NCBI RefSeq assembly: GCF_003597395.2
Contig: NC_133770.1
Span: forward strand, 408,047-472,046
Direction: 5' to 3'
Length of the DNA stretch: 64,000 bases
DNA from: Chelonoidis abingdonii
Lineage: Eukaryota; Chordata; Testudines; Testudinidae
Part shown: positions 44,696 to 55,970 of the stretch, in pieces
Layout of the letters: each line of letters begins with the position of its first letter
Position numbering within the stretch: the stretch's first letter is position 1
The notes under the pieces: model-generated
The model's input: only the letters and a program-made list of their open reading frames with translations
Database searches by the model: none
Told to the model about the DNA's origin: nothing
Translations under genes and position numbers: made by a program

Positions 44696-45565
44696 TGTAA
44701 ACGGGTTTCTGCCGGGGCTCAACCCTCCCTGGGGAGGAGGGGAGCCACACCGGCCTCACTATCATCTAAGGGTCTGATCCTCGGACCCGCGGTCCTACCC
44801 CGGGAAGTCTGTCCCTGTGAAGAGGACCCTGTAGCGGCAAAGTCAAAAGGGACCCAGCCCTTGGTTCGGGCGGGGCACCAAACACAGTTACAGCAGTAGA
44901 ATCACAATGGCCTCCTTAGGCCGGGGAGAGGGGGATTCTGCCACCCGGGGACGGGTGGCAGGGGGAACACAGGCCCACCCACTCCTCTGCGTTCCAGCCC
45001 AGGGCCCTGGTAGCGGCTGTCACCGCTAATGGTGGTCAGTGGGGATCCTGACCGAAACACACTGACATAGGCAGGGGTAGCTCTGCAGCCTGACTGGAGT
45101 CAGCTGCTCCCGGGCTACTTCCTGCATCCCCCTCTGTTCCTACCTGGGCCGGGGGTCTCAGTTTCGGGGACGTCCAGCACCATCGGTTCCTCCCAGTCCA
45201 GGCTGGGTGGCAGGTCCGGTAGTATCTCTGGAAATGCGGGCCAGGCCTGGTCTGGGGGCTCCTCAGGGCTGTAGCGGCTGCGGGGAGGCTCCGGCGGCTC
45301 CTCGGCGCAGCGACCGTGGGGAGGCTCCGGAGGCACCTGGCCCTGGCCTCTGGCCTCAGCAGTCTCCCAGTTACGGGCGTCGGCAGGCACGTCTGCTCCT
45401 GAGGGCGGCGGAGACTCAACTGAAGGCTGGGGCCCGGCTTTTATTCTTCCGGGTCACCGCCTGACCCTCTGAGGGGCGGGACTTCCGCCCAGCGGTCCCG
45501 CCCCTGTGGATGATCGACGGGGATCAACCCTCCCTGGGGAGGAGGGGAGCCACACCGCCTCGTTA
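44696..45565 (-). mobile_element. solo LTR, family D, GC-rich, inside the Penelope-like element
   Basis: 870 bp, TGTAAACGGGTTTC to CCTCGTTACA on +, with a perfect 5-bp duplication GATGG (44691-44695, 45566-45570). On the minus strand an AATAAAAG box lies near 45,440. Near-copies of CAACCCTCCCTGGGGAGGAG stand near both ends. Bounded by TG...CA. Confidence 0.8.
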
Positions 45566-45880
45566 CAGATGGCTACTTTTAAATCTGTTATTGAATGTCC
45601 AGGGAGAATGAAGTGTTCTCCTACTGCCTTTGTATGTTACCATTCCTGATGTCTGATTTGTATCTATTTATTCTTTTATGTAGAGCCTGTCTGGTTTGGC
45701 CAATGTGCATGGCAGAGGGGCATTGCTGGCACATGATGGCATATATCACATTTGAATGAGCCCTTGATAGTGTGACTGATGTGATTCGGTCCTACCATGG
45801 TATCGCTAGAGTAGATATGGGAACAGAGCAGGCAACAAGGTTTGTTACAGGGATTGGTTCCTGGGTTAGTGTTTTGGTGG

Positions 45881-47156
45881 TGTGATGCAGTAGGGACTGT
45901 CTGTGTGGGGGATGGGAGAGCTGGGGATGTCTTTAGGTGAGGGACAGGATCTAAGCCTGTAACCTGAGCCAGGTAGGGAAGGGGGTCAGCACCTTTGCCC
46001 GGAAAGCGGGACAAAGGGAAGGGGCCGGCTGGGAGGAAGGTGTGACGTTGTGGTTCTGGCGGGACCCAACTGAGAGTGCCAAATCAGGACCAATTACTCA
46101 AACAGGGCAGTCACAGCCCCAAGCTGGGGTTTTTCCACCTCTAAGCAAACCAAACCAGCCAGACAAAAATGACTTTGGTTTCACCCCCACTGGTTAACCA
46201 CAAGTCACACAAGCAATTTCGTAGATAAAATCTAAAGGTTTATTCATAAAAGGAAAAAGATAGAGATGAGAACTAGAATTGGTTAAATGGAATCAATTAC
46301 ATACAGTGATGGCAAAGTTGTTAGTTCAAGCTTGTAGCAGTGATGGAGTAAACTGCAGGTAAATCAAGTCTCTGGAGAACATCCCCAGCTGGGATGGGTC
46401 ATCAGTCCTTTGTGCAGAGCTTCAGCTTGTAGCAAAGTCCCTCCAGAGGTAAGAAGCAGGATTGAAGACAAGATGAAGATGAGGCTCCGCCTTATATAGG
46501 CTTTTCCAGGTGTAAGAACACTTCCTTTGTTCCTACTGTGGAAAGTTACAGCAAATGGAGTCTGCAGTCACATGGGCCAGTTTCTGCACACCCTGCTGAG
46601 TCACAAGGCATATTCGCCTCCTCTCAATGGGTCAATTGTGTAGTAGTTAATGGTCCTTAATGGACTGACACCAACTTGTCTGGACCTTTCCAGTAACACA
46701 GCACAAGTTTTAAAATACAGACAGTACACAGCCAATATTCATAACTTCAACTACAAAAATGATACAGACATACAGACAGCATAATCATAACCAGTAACCC
46801 GTAACCTGGTCTTAGACACCTTATATGACCCCCTTTACATAAGATCTGGTGCCACTACAGCACCTTGGTTGCAACCCATGTTTTATATGGTTCCAGTTTA
46901 TATCAATAACTTCACAGAAGGGCAGTTCAGTTTCGGTTTTGGGCTAGGTGGTTGGAATTCAGGGAATCCTAAGCTGGGATCCAAAGACCCTGAACCCCCA
47001 GAAGGACTCGATTGAGGGGTCCTGGTTGTGCCTACAAGCTCTGCTGTAACCTGCATTCCTGTTATCCAATAAACCTTCTGTTTTACTGGCTGGCTGAGAG
47101 TCGCTGTGAGTCCCAGGAAGAGGGGTGGAGGACCGGACTCCTCTACACTCCGTGAC
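45881..47156 (+). mobile_element. solo LTR, Gmr1-like family A, split by a family B LTR
   Basis: Two halves, 45,881-46,040 and 46,917-47,156, match the family A LTR of the element at 48,340 on either side of the insertion. TGTGATGCAGTAGGG to ACTCCGTGACA, with a perfect 5-bp duplication GGTGG (45876-45880, 47157-47161) inside the Penelope-like element. Confidence 0.87.
46041..46916 (-). mobile_element. solo LTR, family B, inside a family A LTR
   Basis: 876 bp, TGTGACGTTGTGG to CAATAACTTCACA on +, with a perfect 5-bp duplication GAAGG (46036-46040, 46917-46921). The minus strand carries a CTATATAAGG box (about 46,495) and AATAAA (about 46,240). This is the innermost insertion of the nest. Confidence 0.88.
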
Positions 47157-47358
47157 AGGTGGTGAGGAGTTTGCTTCAGATTTGGGGGCTGTCTTTAAGC
47201 AAGGACTGGCCTGCCTCCCAAGGTCTGTGAGAGTAAGGGATTGTTTTTCAGGATAGGTTGTAGATCGTTGATGATGCGTTGGAGGGGTTTTAGCTGGGGG
47301 CTGTATGTGATGGCCAGTATGTTCTGTTATTTTCCTTGTTGGGCCTGTCCTGTAGTAG

Positions 47359-48229
47359 TCCTGCCTGGAAATGCTCCCCTGACACACTGGGGGGTGAGGA
47401 AATCACATCTCTGACACAACCGAGCAGAGTTTGCATGGCTTAAACCTGGTGATCAGCAGTGACCCTAGCAGGATGTGCTGGCTGCCTGCATGTTGCCAGC
47501 CGGCAAACCCTTCCCAGCCTAGGTTTGCAGAGTCTGTCCCACAGAGCTATGGCTGGATGAAGGGGTCCCAGGCCTGGTGGAGCCCCTTAGCTGCTGGGAG
47601 AGGGAGCCTAGTAATGAAGGCAGCAGAGGCCCCAGGGCAGGAAAGCGCTGATGGAAGAGAGAGGAAGAACTTGCTGGTCTTCTCCTAACCCCAGGCCATT
47701 AACCATCTGGCTTCTACTGAGGAGGCTGCTGAAGCTCGCTGGGTGTGTGAGCTCCGGGAGGAGAGTTTGCTGTGGCACGGCTCGTTGTCTGCCAGACCGT
47801 TGGCTAGAGGGCTCTGCCCTGTGACTTTGGTCTGCTAGAGAGACCAGGTGGGTGAGGTGATGTCCTTTATTGGTGAGAGACCCAAGCGTTTTCACCCCAC
47901 AGAGCGCTTTATTCCCGCAGTATGGGCACGGGCAGCTGCCCCAGCTCACACGTGTCATTCTCCTTTTATGCCTGCTTAAGGGGATGATGACAATTCTAAG
48001 CTGAATTATTGTTTTGAACTCTTCACTAGCTACTGGCAGACGGCTCCCAGGGCTGTGACTGCCAGATTCACTCCTAGGGCCTGTTTGCAAGCGAGCTCTC
48101 CTTCTGCCACAGGAGCAGCAGCTCTTAGCTTCCTTACTGGCTTATCCCCCCCGCAGGGCTCTGAGATGTGCTCCCTGGCCCTTGTACCCTGCCAGCCCCT
48201 CCTCAGAACTAGCCTCAGCCAGTCCCTGA
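47359..48229. other. intergenic sequence, mostly unassigned
   Basis: Contains ACCAGGTGGGTGAGGTGATG-TCCTTTATTGG near 47,842-47,870, a fragment of the repeat also seen at 22,258. No gene was recognised. Confidence 0.35.
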
Positions 48230-48334
48230 ACAGAAGAATGACCATACTTGGTCAGACCAAAGGTCCATCTAGCCCAGTATCCTGTCCTCTGACAGGGGCA
48301 ATGGCAGGTGCCGCAAAGGGAATGAATAGAACAG

Positions 48335-48339
48335 GTTAG
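48335..48339. other. target duplication of the Gmr1-like element, left
   Basis: GTTAG directly before the 5' LTR; the identical GTTAG follows the 3' LTR at 54,154-54,158, and the CR1 sequence is collinear across the two. Confidence 0.9.
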
Positions 48340-48736
48340 TGTGATGCAGTAGGGACGGTCTGTGTGGGGGATGGGAGAGCCGGGGATGTCTTTAGGTGAG
48401 GGACAGGATCTAAGCCTGTAACCTGAGCCAGGTGGGCGGGGAGTGGTGTCAGCACCTTTGCCTGGGAAGCTGGACAAAGGAAGGGGCCGGCTGGAGGGAG
48501 TTAGTTCAGTTTCGGTTTGGGGCTGAGTGGTTGGACTTCAGGGAATCCCAAGCTGGGGACTAAGCTTCCTGAACCCCCAGAAGGACGTGATTGAGGGGTC
48601 CTGGTTGTGCCTCCAAGCTCTGCTGTAACCTGCATTCCTGTTGTCCAATAAACCTTCTGTTTTACTGGCTGGCTGAGAGTCACTATGGGTCCCAGGAAGA
48701 GGGGTGCAGGGCCGGACTCCCCCACACTCTGTGACA
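48340..48736 (+). repeat. 5' LTR of the Gmr1-like element (family A)
   Basis: TGTGATGCAGTAGGG to ACACTCTGTGACA, 397 bp. It holds CCAATAAACC (polyadenylation signal) and the shared GGCTGGCTGAGAGTCACT segment. No clear TATA box was seen. Confidence 0.92.
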
Positions 48737-48738
48737 AC

Positions 48739-48756
48739 TGGTGGCAGCGGCGGGAG
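48739..48756 (+). other. primer-binding site of the Gmr1-like element
   Basis: TGGTGGCAGCGGCGGGAG begins two bases after the 5' LTR, and TGG is the standard start of a tRNA-primed site. I could not match it to a particular tRNA. Confidence 0.5.
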
Positions 48757-49032
48757 ATACTACACCCCGTGGATGGAGCTTCCTGCAGTAAGTGACTGGG
48801 GAGCAGTAAAACGAAGGGGTGATTAACCCCTGGGAGTGTGTGCCCAGTGAGAAGGACTTTGCAGTAACAGGGTCCCCCAGGGGATTGCAGCGAGCGGTCC
48901 CAGGGGTGGAGGAGTCTGCAGCTCGACGCTGGCAGAGAGGTGGTGACCTCAAGAAGGTCTGGTGCACTAGGGGTCCCCCTGGAAACCGTGGGGAGCGGTG
49001 AGCACCCCGGCCTGTGAGTGGCCAGCAGGAAG

Positions 49033-50482
49033 ATGTATGCCAAGCAGCGCAAGTGTGACCTGCTGGAGCTGTGCAAGCAGAGGGGGCTGTCGGGGCGGGG
49101 GGCTTACCAAGAACCAGCTGATTGCCCAGCTGGAGGAGGGAGACTGCTTGAATGAACTAATCCCTGTCTCTGAGGGAAGCAGCCTCGCAGATGCAGCACA
49201 GGCACCAGTGTCTGTCCCTGCTGGAAGTGGTCAGCCAGCGGCTGTGGGCTTCCCAAGACCACCCCTTCCTATGCCTAGGGGAAGGGCGGGGAGGAGCCCA
49301 GCGGCTACCGAGGGCACCGTGACCCCCCCGGCCAGCAGGAGATCCTCCCGGCGACGCTCGGCATCCGTGGAGCGGAAGCGGCTGGAATGGGAGAGAGAGC
49401 TAAAAGTGAGAGAACTGGAGGATTGTGAGAGACAGATAGAACATGAAGCAAGACAGAGGGAACATGAAGAATGACAGTGTCAGCAGGAGCTGGAACTGGC
49501 GAGGCTGAGGGGCAGCGGGCCCCAGGCTGCGGGAAGTGAGGGGGGGCCCAGGACTGCACGGAGCTTTGATAAGTGCATCCTGGCCCAGAGTAAGGAGGGG
49601 AAGGACATGGATGACTTCCTGGATGCCTTTGAGGAGGCCTGCGAGCTGCACCAGTTAGATCCTGCAGACAGGCTCTGGGTTCTCACCCCTTTACTGGACC
49701 CCAAGGCCGTGGCATTGTACCACCAGCTGGGAGAGGAGAAGAAAGGGAACTACGAACTATTCAAGCAGGCCCTGCTGCACGAGTTTGGGCTGACTCCTGA
49801 GATGTACCGGGAGAGGTTCCAGAGTCAGTATAAAATCCTTGAGGTCTCATATCTGCAGCTAGCTGTCCGCATAGAGGGATACGCCAGCAAGTGGGCAGAT
49901 GGGGCCCAGATGAAGGGGGACCTGGTTAAACTGCTGGTACTGGAGCAACTATGTGAGCGGTGCCCATCCGACCTGAGGCTGTGGTTGAGGGACCAAAAGC
50001 CAGAGAACCCGCAACATGCAGGGCGGCTGACCGATGAGTTTGTGAAGAGCCGGTCAGGGGGTGGCAGGGAGGAGTCCCAAAGAGACAGGCCCGCTGCGAT
50101 GCAGAGAGAGTGTCATCCTGGGACCTCCCAAAGGGGGAATAGGGAGAACCCCCTCCCAAGGGGAACGTGCAGTGTCAGGGACAACTGACCGGTTTGAGGG
50201 GACCAACGGGACATGAGCTGCTATCAATGTGGCCAGAGGGGCCACATATGGTCCCAGTGCCCCAGGCTAAAGGACAGACTGAGCAGACCGACCCCACACC
50301 TGTTTAACTTGGTAGAGACCCAGCTGGACGAGGGGCAGCGTTTGCAAGAAAGGGGGGCTGGCCGCATACCGCCTGCAAAGGAGGGAGGAGGGCCCCAGGT
50401 CAGCTCCTCTGGGGGGCTGGATGCTCTAGGCTCCGAGTTTTTGGTTTACCGGGTGGGCGCAGGGCTGCCCCTCCTGAGATAG
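49033..50482 (+). pseudogene. Gmr1-like gag: SCAN-like domain and CCHC zinc knuckle
   Basis: Begins ATG...KQRKCDLLELCKQRG; a frameshift occurs about 22 codons in (near 49,100), and a TGA lies at 49,472. A charged arginine/glutamate helix (VERKRLEWERELKVRELED) precedes the core. The core at about 49,605-50,050 has DMDDFLDAFEEACELHQLDP, then the SCAN-like half: MYRERFQ, LLVLEQLCERCPSDLRLWLR and PEN...EF. A knuckle CYQCGQRGHIWSQC follows at 50,219-50,260 after two in-frame stops near 50,186. The SCAN domain of vertebrate zinc-finger proteins is known to come from Gmr1-like Gag, and this is that source type. Confidence 0.85.
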
Positions 50483-50485
50483 TGC

Positions 50486-50782
50486 CTTGTTCCCCTGGAG
50501 GCAGATGGGAGGAAGGTCACTGAGTACTGGGACACGGGCACAGAAGTGACGCTGGCCCGACCCAAGGTTGTGGCCTCAGATCGGATGGTGCCCGACACCT
50601 ACCTGATCCTGATGGGGGTGGGTGGGACCCCATTCAAGGTGCCCGTAGTGAGGGTACACCTGAAGTGGGGGGCCAAGGAGGGCCCCAAGGACATGGGGGT
50701 ACACCCACATGTGCCAACAGAGGTGTTAATGCGGGGGACCTGGAGGTCTGGCCAAGCAATGCCTGGGGCGCCCTGGTCATGA
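50486..50782 (+). pseudogene. Gmr1-like aspartic protease
   Basis: EYWDTGTEVTLARP with the catalytic D-T-G at 50,531-50,539, in the same frame as the zinc knuckle but after a TAG near 50,480, followed by ILMGVGGTPFKVPVVRVHL, the beta-sheet core of retropepsins. One monomer, as expected for a homodimeric enzyme. Confidence 0.7.
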
Positions 50783-51129
50783 CCCGTAGTCAGAGCTGGC
50801 GCAGGGCGCTGCGCCCTGACAACGGGGAAGGTACTCTGCCCGAGGCACAGGACCCTAACCTGGTGGGGAGGGAAAGCCCAGGGACACGGCTCAGAGAAGC
50901 TGTGGCCTCAGACCCAGCCGACGAGAGAGATCATGTCCCCATCCCTGTCCCAGCTGCTGAGTTCCAGGCCGAGTAGCAGAAAAATCCCTCCTTGCGGAGG
51001 CCAAGGGACCTGGCCGACCTCAGTGTGGTACAGACCATGAGGAGAGGTTGCAAGGAGAGGTTCCTGTGGGAGAAGGGGTTCCTGTACCGAGAATGGGCTC
51101 CCCCAGGGGCAGCATAGTCATGGAGGATC

Positions 51130-52170
51130 AGGAGGCAGCTGTAGCTACAAGCTACTGTACTTGGCCCATGACATCCCTCTCACAGGGCACCAGGGAATCC
51201 GGTGCACCAGGCAGAGGCTGCTACAGAACTTTTACTGGCCTGGGGTCTTTATCCATGTCTGACAGTCCTGCCAATACTGTGACCCCTGCCAGAGGGTGAA
51301 GAAGGCCCAGGAAAAAGGGAAAGCAGCTTTAAGGCCTTTACCCATCATAGAAGAACCTTTCCAGAAGGTGGCCATGGACATAGTGGGACCTCTCAGCAAG
51401 ACGACCCGGTTGGGGAAGAAATACACTGTGGTGGTGGTAGATTTTCGCCACTCGCTACCCCCGAGGCGGTGGCCTTGTCCTCTATCGAAGCAGACACTGT
51501 GGCAGATGCGCTGCTGACCATTTTCAGCCGAGTGGGGTTCCCCAAGGAAGTCTTAACGGACCAGGGGTCCAACTTCATGTTGACCCTGCTCCAGTGCTTG
51601 TGGGAGAAATGTGGGGTCCGGCACAACTGGGCCTCAGCCATATCACCCCAGTCCAATGGCTGGTGGAAAGGTTCAACGGGACGCTAAAGATGATGCTAAA
51701 AACATTTATGAACCAGCACCTGCAGGACTGGGACAAGTACTTACCTCACCTGCTGTTCGCGTACAGGGAGGTACCCAGGAATCTACCGGGTTTTCGCCTT
51801 TCGAACTGTTATATGGAAGGCGGGTAAGGGGCCCCTAGACCTGATGAGAGACGAATGGGAGGGGAAGGCCACTCCCGATGGAGAGTCAGTGGTGGAGTAT
51901 GTCCTGACCTTCCGGAAAAGACTTGCCGAGCTCATGGGCCTGGCCAGGGAGAATCTGGCCCGAGCCCAGAGGAAGCAGAAGGTCTGTATGACCGCCACGG
52001 CGTGGGCCCGCGCCTTCGCCACCGGGATCAAGTGATGGTTCTCATCCCCGTGAGGAAAACAAACTCCAGGCTGCCTGGGAAGGGCCTTTCAAGGTTGTCA
52101 AGCAACTAAATGAGGTAAACTATGTGGTGGAGCTGTCTAACCGGCTCATCACCGCCGGGTGTACCATGTG
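51130..52170 (+). pseudogene. Gmr1-like integrase, upstream of reverse transcriptase
   Basis: The catalytic core begins with VAMDIVGPLSK (Asp at 51,377-51,379), then LTDQGSNFML (Asp at 51,559-51,561) and VERFNGTLKMMLK (Glu at 51,666-51,668), a DD35E spacing. A decayed zinc-binding part (LAHDIPL, then CQYC...C) precedes it near 51,165-51,300, and a GPF-like region with VVKQLNEVNYVVELS follows near 52,085-52,140. At least two frameshifts (near 51,450 and 51,660) break it. Confidence 0.85.
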
Positions 52171-52254
52171 AATATGATGAAGCCATACTATGACAGGGGG
52201 AATGTGGTGTTGGCCATGTGTGGACATTGGGAGGAGCAGGGAGATGACCCTTTA

Positions 52255-53060
52255 GTGGATCTATTCCCTGGACAAAAGCTGGTTCCCCCCCTGGAAGGCA
52301 ATTCCCCTCTCTGATCAGCTGACCCTGGCCCAGCACGCTGAGATCAGAGGGGTGCTGCATCTGTACCGACAGCTGTTTTCCAACCAGCCTGGACGCACTA
52401 ATTTGACTGTCCACAGGGTGGAGACTGGTCACATCCCCTATAAGATGCTCCCCTTTTCGGGTCACGGGAAAAACTGCCCAGGACCTAGAAAGAGAGGTCA
52501 GGGACATGCTGGCTTTGGGGTGATCCAGCCAGTCTTCCAGCCCTTGGGCCTCGCCAGTGGTGCTGGTCCCCAAAAGGATGGGTCGATCCGGTTCTGTGTG
52601 GACTATCGAAAGCTCAATGCCATCACCGTATCTGATGCCTACCCCATGCCCAGGCCTGACGAGCTCCTAGACAAGCTGGGAGCTCGTACCTCACCACCAT
52701 GGATCTTACAAAGGGCTACTGGCAAGTGCCGCTGGATGCAGATGCCAGGCTGAAATCGGCCTTTATCACCCCTCTGGGGCTCTATGAGTTTCTGACCCTG
52801 CCCTTTGGCCTCAAGGGAGCGCCAGCCACCTTCCAGCGCCTGGTGGATCAGCTACTGCGGGGGATGGAGAGTTTTGCCATGGCGTATATTGACGACATCT
52901 GCGTCTTTAGCCGGACCTGGGAGGACCACGTGTCCCAGGTTAAACAAGTGCTGGACCGACTCCGGGAGGCTGGGTTAACCATAAAGGCTGAGAAGTGCAA
53001 GATGGGGAGGTCTGAAGTATCTTACCTGGGCCATTGAGTGGGGAGCGGCTGCCTAAAGCC
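52255..53060 (+). pseudogene. Gmr1-like reverse transcriptase
   Basis: KDGSIRFCVDYRKLNAITV, DAYPMPRPDELLDKLG, then after a frameshift (near 52,690) MDLTKGYWQVPLDADARLKS, TLPFGLKGAPATFQRLVD and MAYIDDICVFS, with the YIDD box at 52,885-52,896. A TGA interrupts at 53,035. All seven usual RT blocks can be traced, though in more than one frame. Confidence 0.9.
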
Positions 53061-53685
53061 GGAACCAGCCAAGGTGGAGGTGATCAGAGACTGGCCTGCC
53101 CCCCAAATCAAAAAGCAGGTCCAGGCCTTTATTGGAATGGCGGGGTACTATCGAAGGTTCGTGCCCCACCTTAGTGCCATAGCTGCCCCCCTCACTGAGC
53201 TGTGCAAGAAGGGGAAGCCAGACAAGGTGGTCTGGACCGAGCAGTAGCAGGAGGCTCTCCAGGTGCTGAAGGAGGCTCTGGTTAGTGGCCCAATTCTGGC
53301 AAACCCAGATTTTGACAAGCCCTTTATGGTGTTCACCAACGCCTCAGACACGGGACTGGGGACGGTGTTGATGCAGGAGGATGAAAAGGGAGAGAGACAC
53401 CCCATCGTGTACCTGAGCAAGAAGTTGCTACCCCGGGAGCAGAACTACGTGGCCATCGAGAAAGAATGCCTGGCCATGGTGTGGGCCCTTAAGAAGCTAG
53501 AGCCATATCTCTTTGGGCGACACTTCACCGTGTACACCGACCACTCTCCCCTGACCTGGCTGCACCAGATGAAAGGAGCCAACGCCAAGCTCCTGAGGTG
53601 GAGCCTGCTCCTGCAGGACTATGACATGGACGTGGTCCATGTGAAGGGAAGTGCCAACCTGATGGTGCATGTGTTGTCCTGGTGA
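53061..53685 (+). pseudogene. Gmr1-like RNase H
   Basis: Connection part QAFIGMAGYYRRFVPHLSAI, a TAG at about 53,245, then KPFMVFTNASDTGLGTVLMQ, ERHPIVYLSKKL, EKECLAMVWALKKLEPYLFG, VYTDHSPLTWL and VVHVKGSANLMVHVLSW. The first catalytic Asp of the usual TDAS motif is Asn here (AAC, 53,338-53,340). Confidence 0.88.
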
Positions 53686-53742
53686 GGGGACCCTGAACTT
53701 CCCCAGGTCACTGGGCAGAGTGACCCTGCTCAGTTCAGTCTC

Positions 53743-53756
53743 GAAGGGGGGAGAGA
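53743..53756 (+). other. polypurine tract of the Gmr1-like element
   Basis: GAAGGGGGGAGAGA, all purine, ends directly at the 3' LTR, where plus-strand priming is expected. Confidence 0.85.
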
Positions 53757-54153
53757 TGTGATGCAGTAGGAACTGTCTGTGTGGGGGATGGGAGAGCCGG
53801 GGATGTCTTTAGCTGAGGGACAGGCTCTAAGGCTGTAACCTGAGCCAGGTGTGGGGGAGAGGGTCAGCACCTTTGCCGGGGAAGCTGGACAAAGGAAGGA
53901 GCCGGCTGGAGGAAGGGCAGTTCAGTTTCAGTTTTGGGCTGGGTGTTTGGAATTCAGGGAATCCCAAGCTGGGGACTAAGCTTTCTGAACCCCCAGAAGG
54001 ACTCGATTGAGGGGTCCTGGTTGTGGCTCCAAGCTCTGCTGTAACCTGCATTCCTGTTGTCTAATAAACCTTCTGTTTTACTGGCTGACTGAGAGTCACC
54101 TGTGAGTCCCAGGAAGAGGGGTGCAGGACCGGACTCCCCCATGCTCCGTGACA
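53757..54153 (+). repeat. 3' LTR of the Gmr1-like element
   Basis: TGTGATGCAGTAGGA to CATGCTCCGTGACA, 397 bp, followed by the GTTAG duplication. Its polyadenylation signal reads TAATAAACC. Confidence 0.92.
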
Positions 54154-55970
54154 GTTAGCATCAAGTGGTCCATGCCCTGTCACCCAATCCCAGCTTCTGG
54201 CAAACAGAGGCTAGGGACACTATTCCAGCCCATCCTGGCTATCTTCCATGAATCTATCTAGCTCCCTTTTGAACCCTGTTATAGTATTGGCCTTCACAGT
54301 ACCTCTGGCAAGGAGTTCCAGAGGTTGACAGTGCGTTGCATGAAAAAATACTTTCTTGTGTTTGTTTTAAACCTGCTACCTATTAATTTCATTTGGTGGC
54401 CCGTTGTTCTTGTATTATGAGAAGGAGTAAATAACACTTCCTTATTTACTTTCTCTATACCACTCATGATTTTATAGACCTCTATCATATCCCCCCTTAG
54501 TCGCCTCTTTTCCAAACTGAAAAGTCCCAGTCTTATTAATCTCTTCTCATATGGAAGCCATTCTATACTCTAATCATTTTTGTTGCCCTTTTCTGAACCT
54601 TTTCCAATTCCAATATATCTTTTTTTGAGATGGGCGACCACATCTGCATGCAGTATTCAAGATGTGGGCGTACCATGGATTTATATAGAGGCAATATGAT
54701 TTTCTGTCTTATTATCTATCCCTTTCTTGATGATTCCCAACATTCTGTTGCTTTTTTGACTGCTGCTGCACATTGAGTGGATGTTTTCAGAGAACTATCC
54801 ACAATGACTCCAAGATCTTTCTTGAGTGGTAACAGCTAATTTAGACCCCATCATTGTATATGTATAGTTGGGATTATGTTTTCCAATGTGCAATTACTTT
54901 GCATTTATCAACATTAAATTTCATCTGCCATTTTGTTGCCCAGTCACCCAGTTTTGTGAGATCCTTTTGTAGCTCTTTGCAGTCTGCCTGGGACTTAACT
55001 ATCTTGAGTAGTTTTGTATCATCTGCAATTTTGCCACCTCACTGTTTACCCCTTTTTCCAGATCATTTATGAATATGTAAATAGGACTGGCCCAGTACAG
55101 ACCCCTGGGGACACCACTATTTACCTCTCTCCATTCTGAAAACTGACCATTTATTCCTACCCTTTGTTTCCTATCTTTTAACCAGTTACCAATCCATGAG
55201 AGAACCTTCCCTCTTATCCCATGACTGCTTATTTTGCTTAAGAGCCTTTGGTGAGGGACCTTGTCAAAGGCTTTCTGAAAATCTAAATACACTATATCCA
55301 CTGGATCTCCTTTGTCCACATGCTTGTTGACCCCCCTCAAAGAATTCTAGTAGATTGGTGAGGCATGATTTCCCTTTACAAAAACCATGTTGACTATTTC
55401 CCAACAAATTATGTTCATCTATGTGTCTGACAATTTTGTTCTTTACTATAGTTTCAACCAATTTGCCCTGGTACTGAAGTGAGGCTTACTGGCCTGTAGT
55501 TGCCAGGGTCACCTCTGGAGCCCTTTTTAAAAATTGGTGTCACATTAGCTATCCTCCAGTCATTTGGTACAAAAGCTGATTTAAATGATAGGTTACAGAT
55601 GACAGTTAGTAGTCCTGCAATTTCACATTTGAGTTCCACAGGGGTGTTAAATTTAATTATATTATGTTCCCTATTACCAAGCGATCCAGCTACATTCACC
55701 TCTTGGACCTGATCCTGTGCTTCACTTAGGACTAATTCAAGAATTGCCTCTCCTCTGGTGGGTTCTAGGACTAGCTGCTCCAAGAAGCAGTCATTTAAGG
55801 TGACAAGAAATTTTATTTCAGCATCCCAGCCTGAGGTGATATGTACCCAGTCAATATGGGGATAATTGGAAACCCCCCATTATTATTATAGAGTTTTTTA
55901 TTTTAATAGCCTCTCCTTTTAATGCTCTCCCTGAGCATTTCAGAGTCACTAACACCATCCAGGTCAGGTG

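Larger units (their letters stand above)
44312..47358 (-). mobile_element. Penelope-like element with three LTRs nested in it
   Basis: Remaining parts 44,312-44,695, 45,566-45,880 and 47,157-about 47,358 are in - orientation and collinear: tail (GTCCAGTGGCACCTTAAAGAC complement) at left; GIY-YIG-like coding (MCQQCPSAMHIGQTRQALHK) and HFILPGHS near 45,590-45,760; and the end of the reverse transcriptase (QRIINDLQPILKNN) near 47,200-47,300. RT followed by GIY-YIG is the canonical Penelope order. The frame is broken by stops. Solo LTRs sit at 44,696-45,565 and at 45,881-47,156; the latter carries a further LTR. Confidence 0.75.
48340..54153 (+). mobile_element. complete Gmr1-like (Ty3/gypsy) LTR retrotransposon, 5.8 kb, decayed
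   Basis: 5,814 bp between perfect GTTAG duplications, inserted in a CR1. Layout: 397-bp LTR, primer site, Gag with a SCAN-like domain and one CCHC knuckle, DTG protease, integrase, reverse transcriptase with YIDD, RNase H, polypurine tract, 397-bp LTR. Integrase before reverse transcriptase is the order of Gmr1-like elements (and of Ty1/copia), not of ordinary gypsy elements. The two LTRs differ at roughly 30-40 places by eye (8-10%), so the insertion is old. Frameshifts and in-frame stops in gag and pol show that it cannot move by itself. Solo LTRs of the same family lie at 8,361, 18,127, 24,332, 45,881 and 60,884, and a second partial element starts at 63,060. Confidence 0.93.

Noticed and set aside
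45036..45464. 127-codon frame on - and 85-codon frame on + (proline/arginine-rich)
   Set aside because: Inside the GC-rich family D solo LTR; no conserved domain, no start context or splice signals of a gene.
49607..50188. A domesticated cellular SCAN-domain gene
   Set aside because: It lies between matched LTRs with protease, integrase and RT following, and it is broken by stops, so it is the retrotransposon Gag itself.
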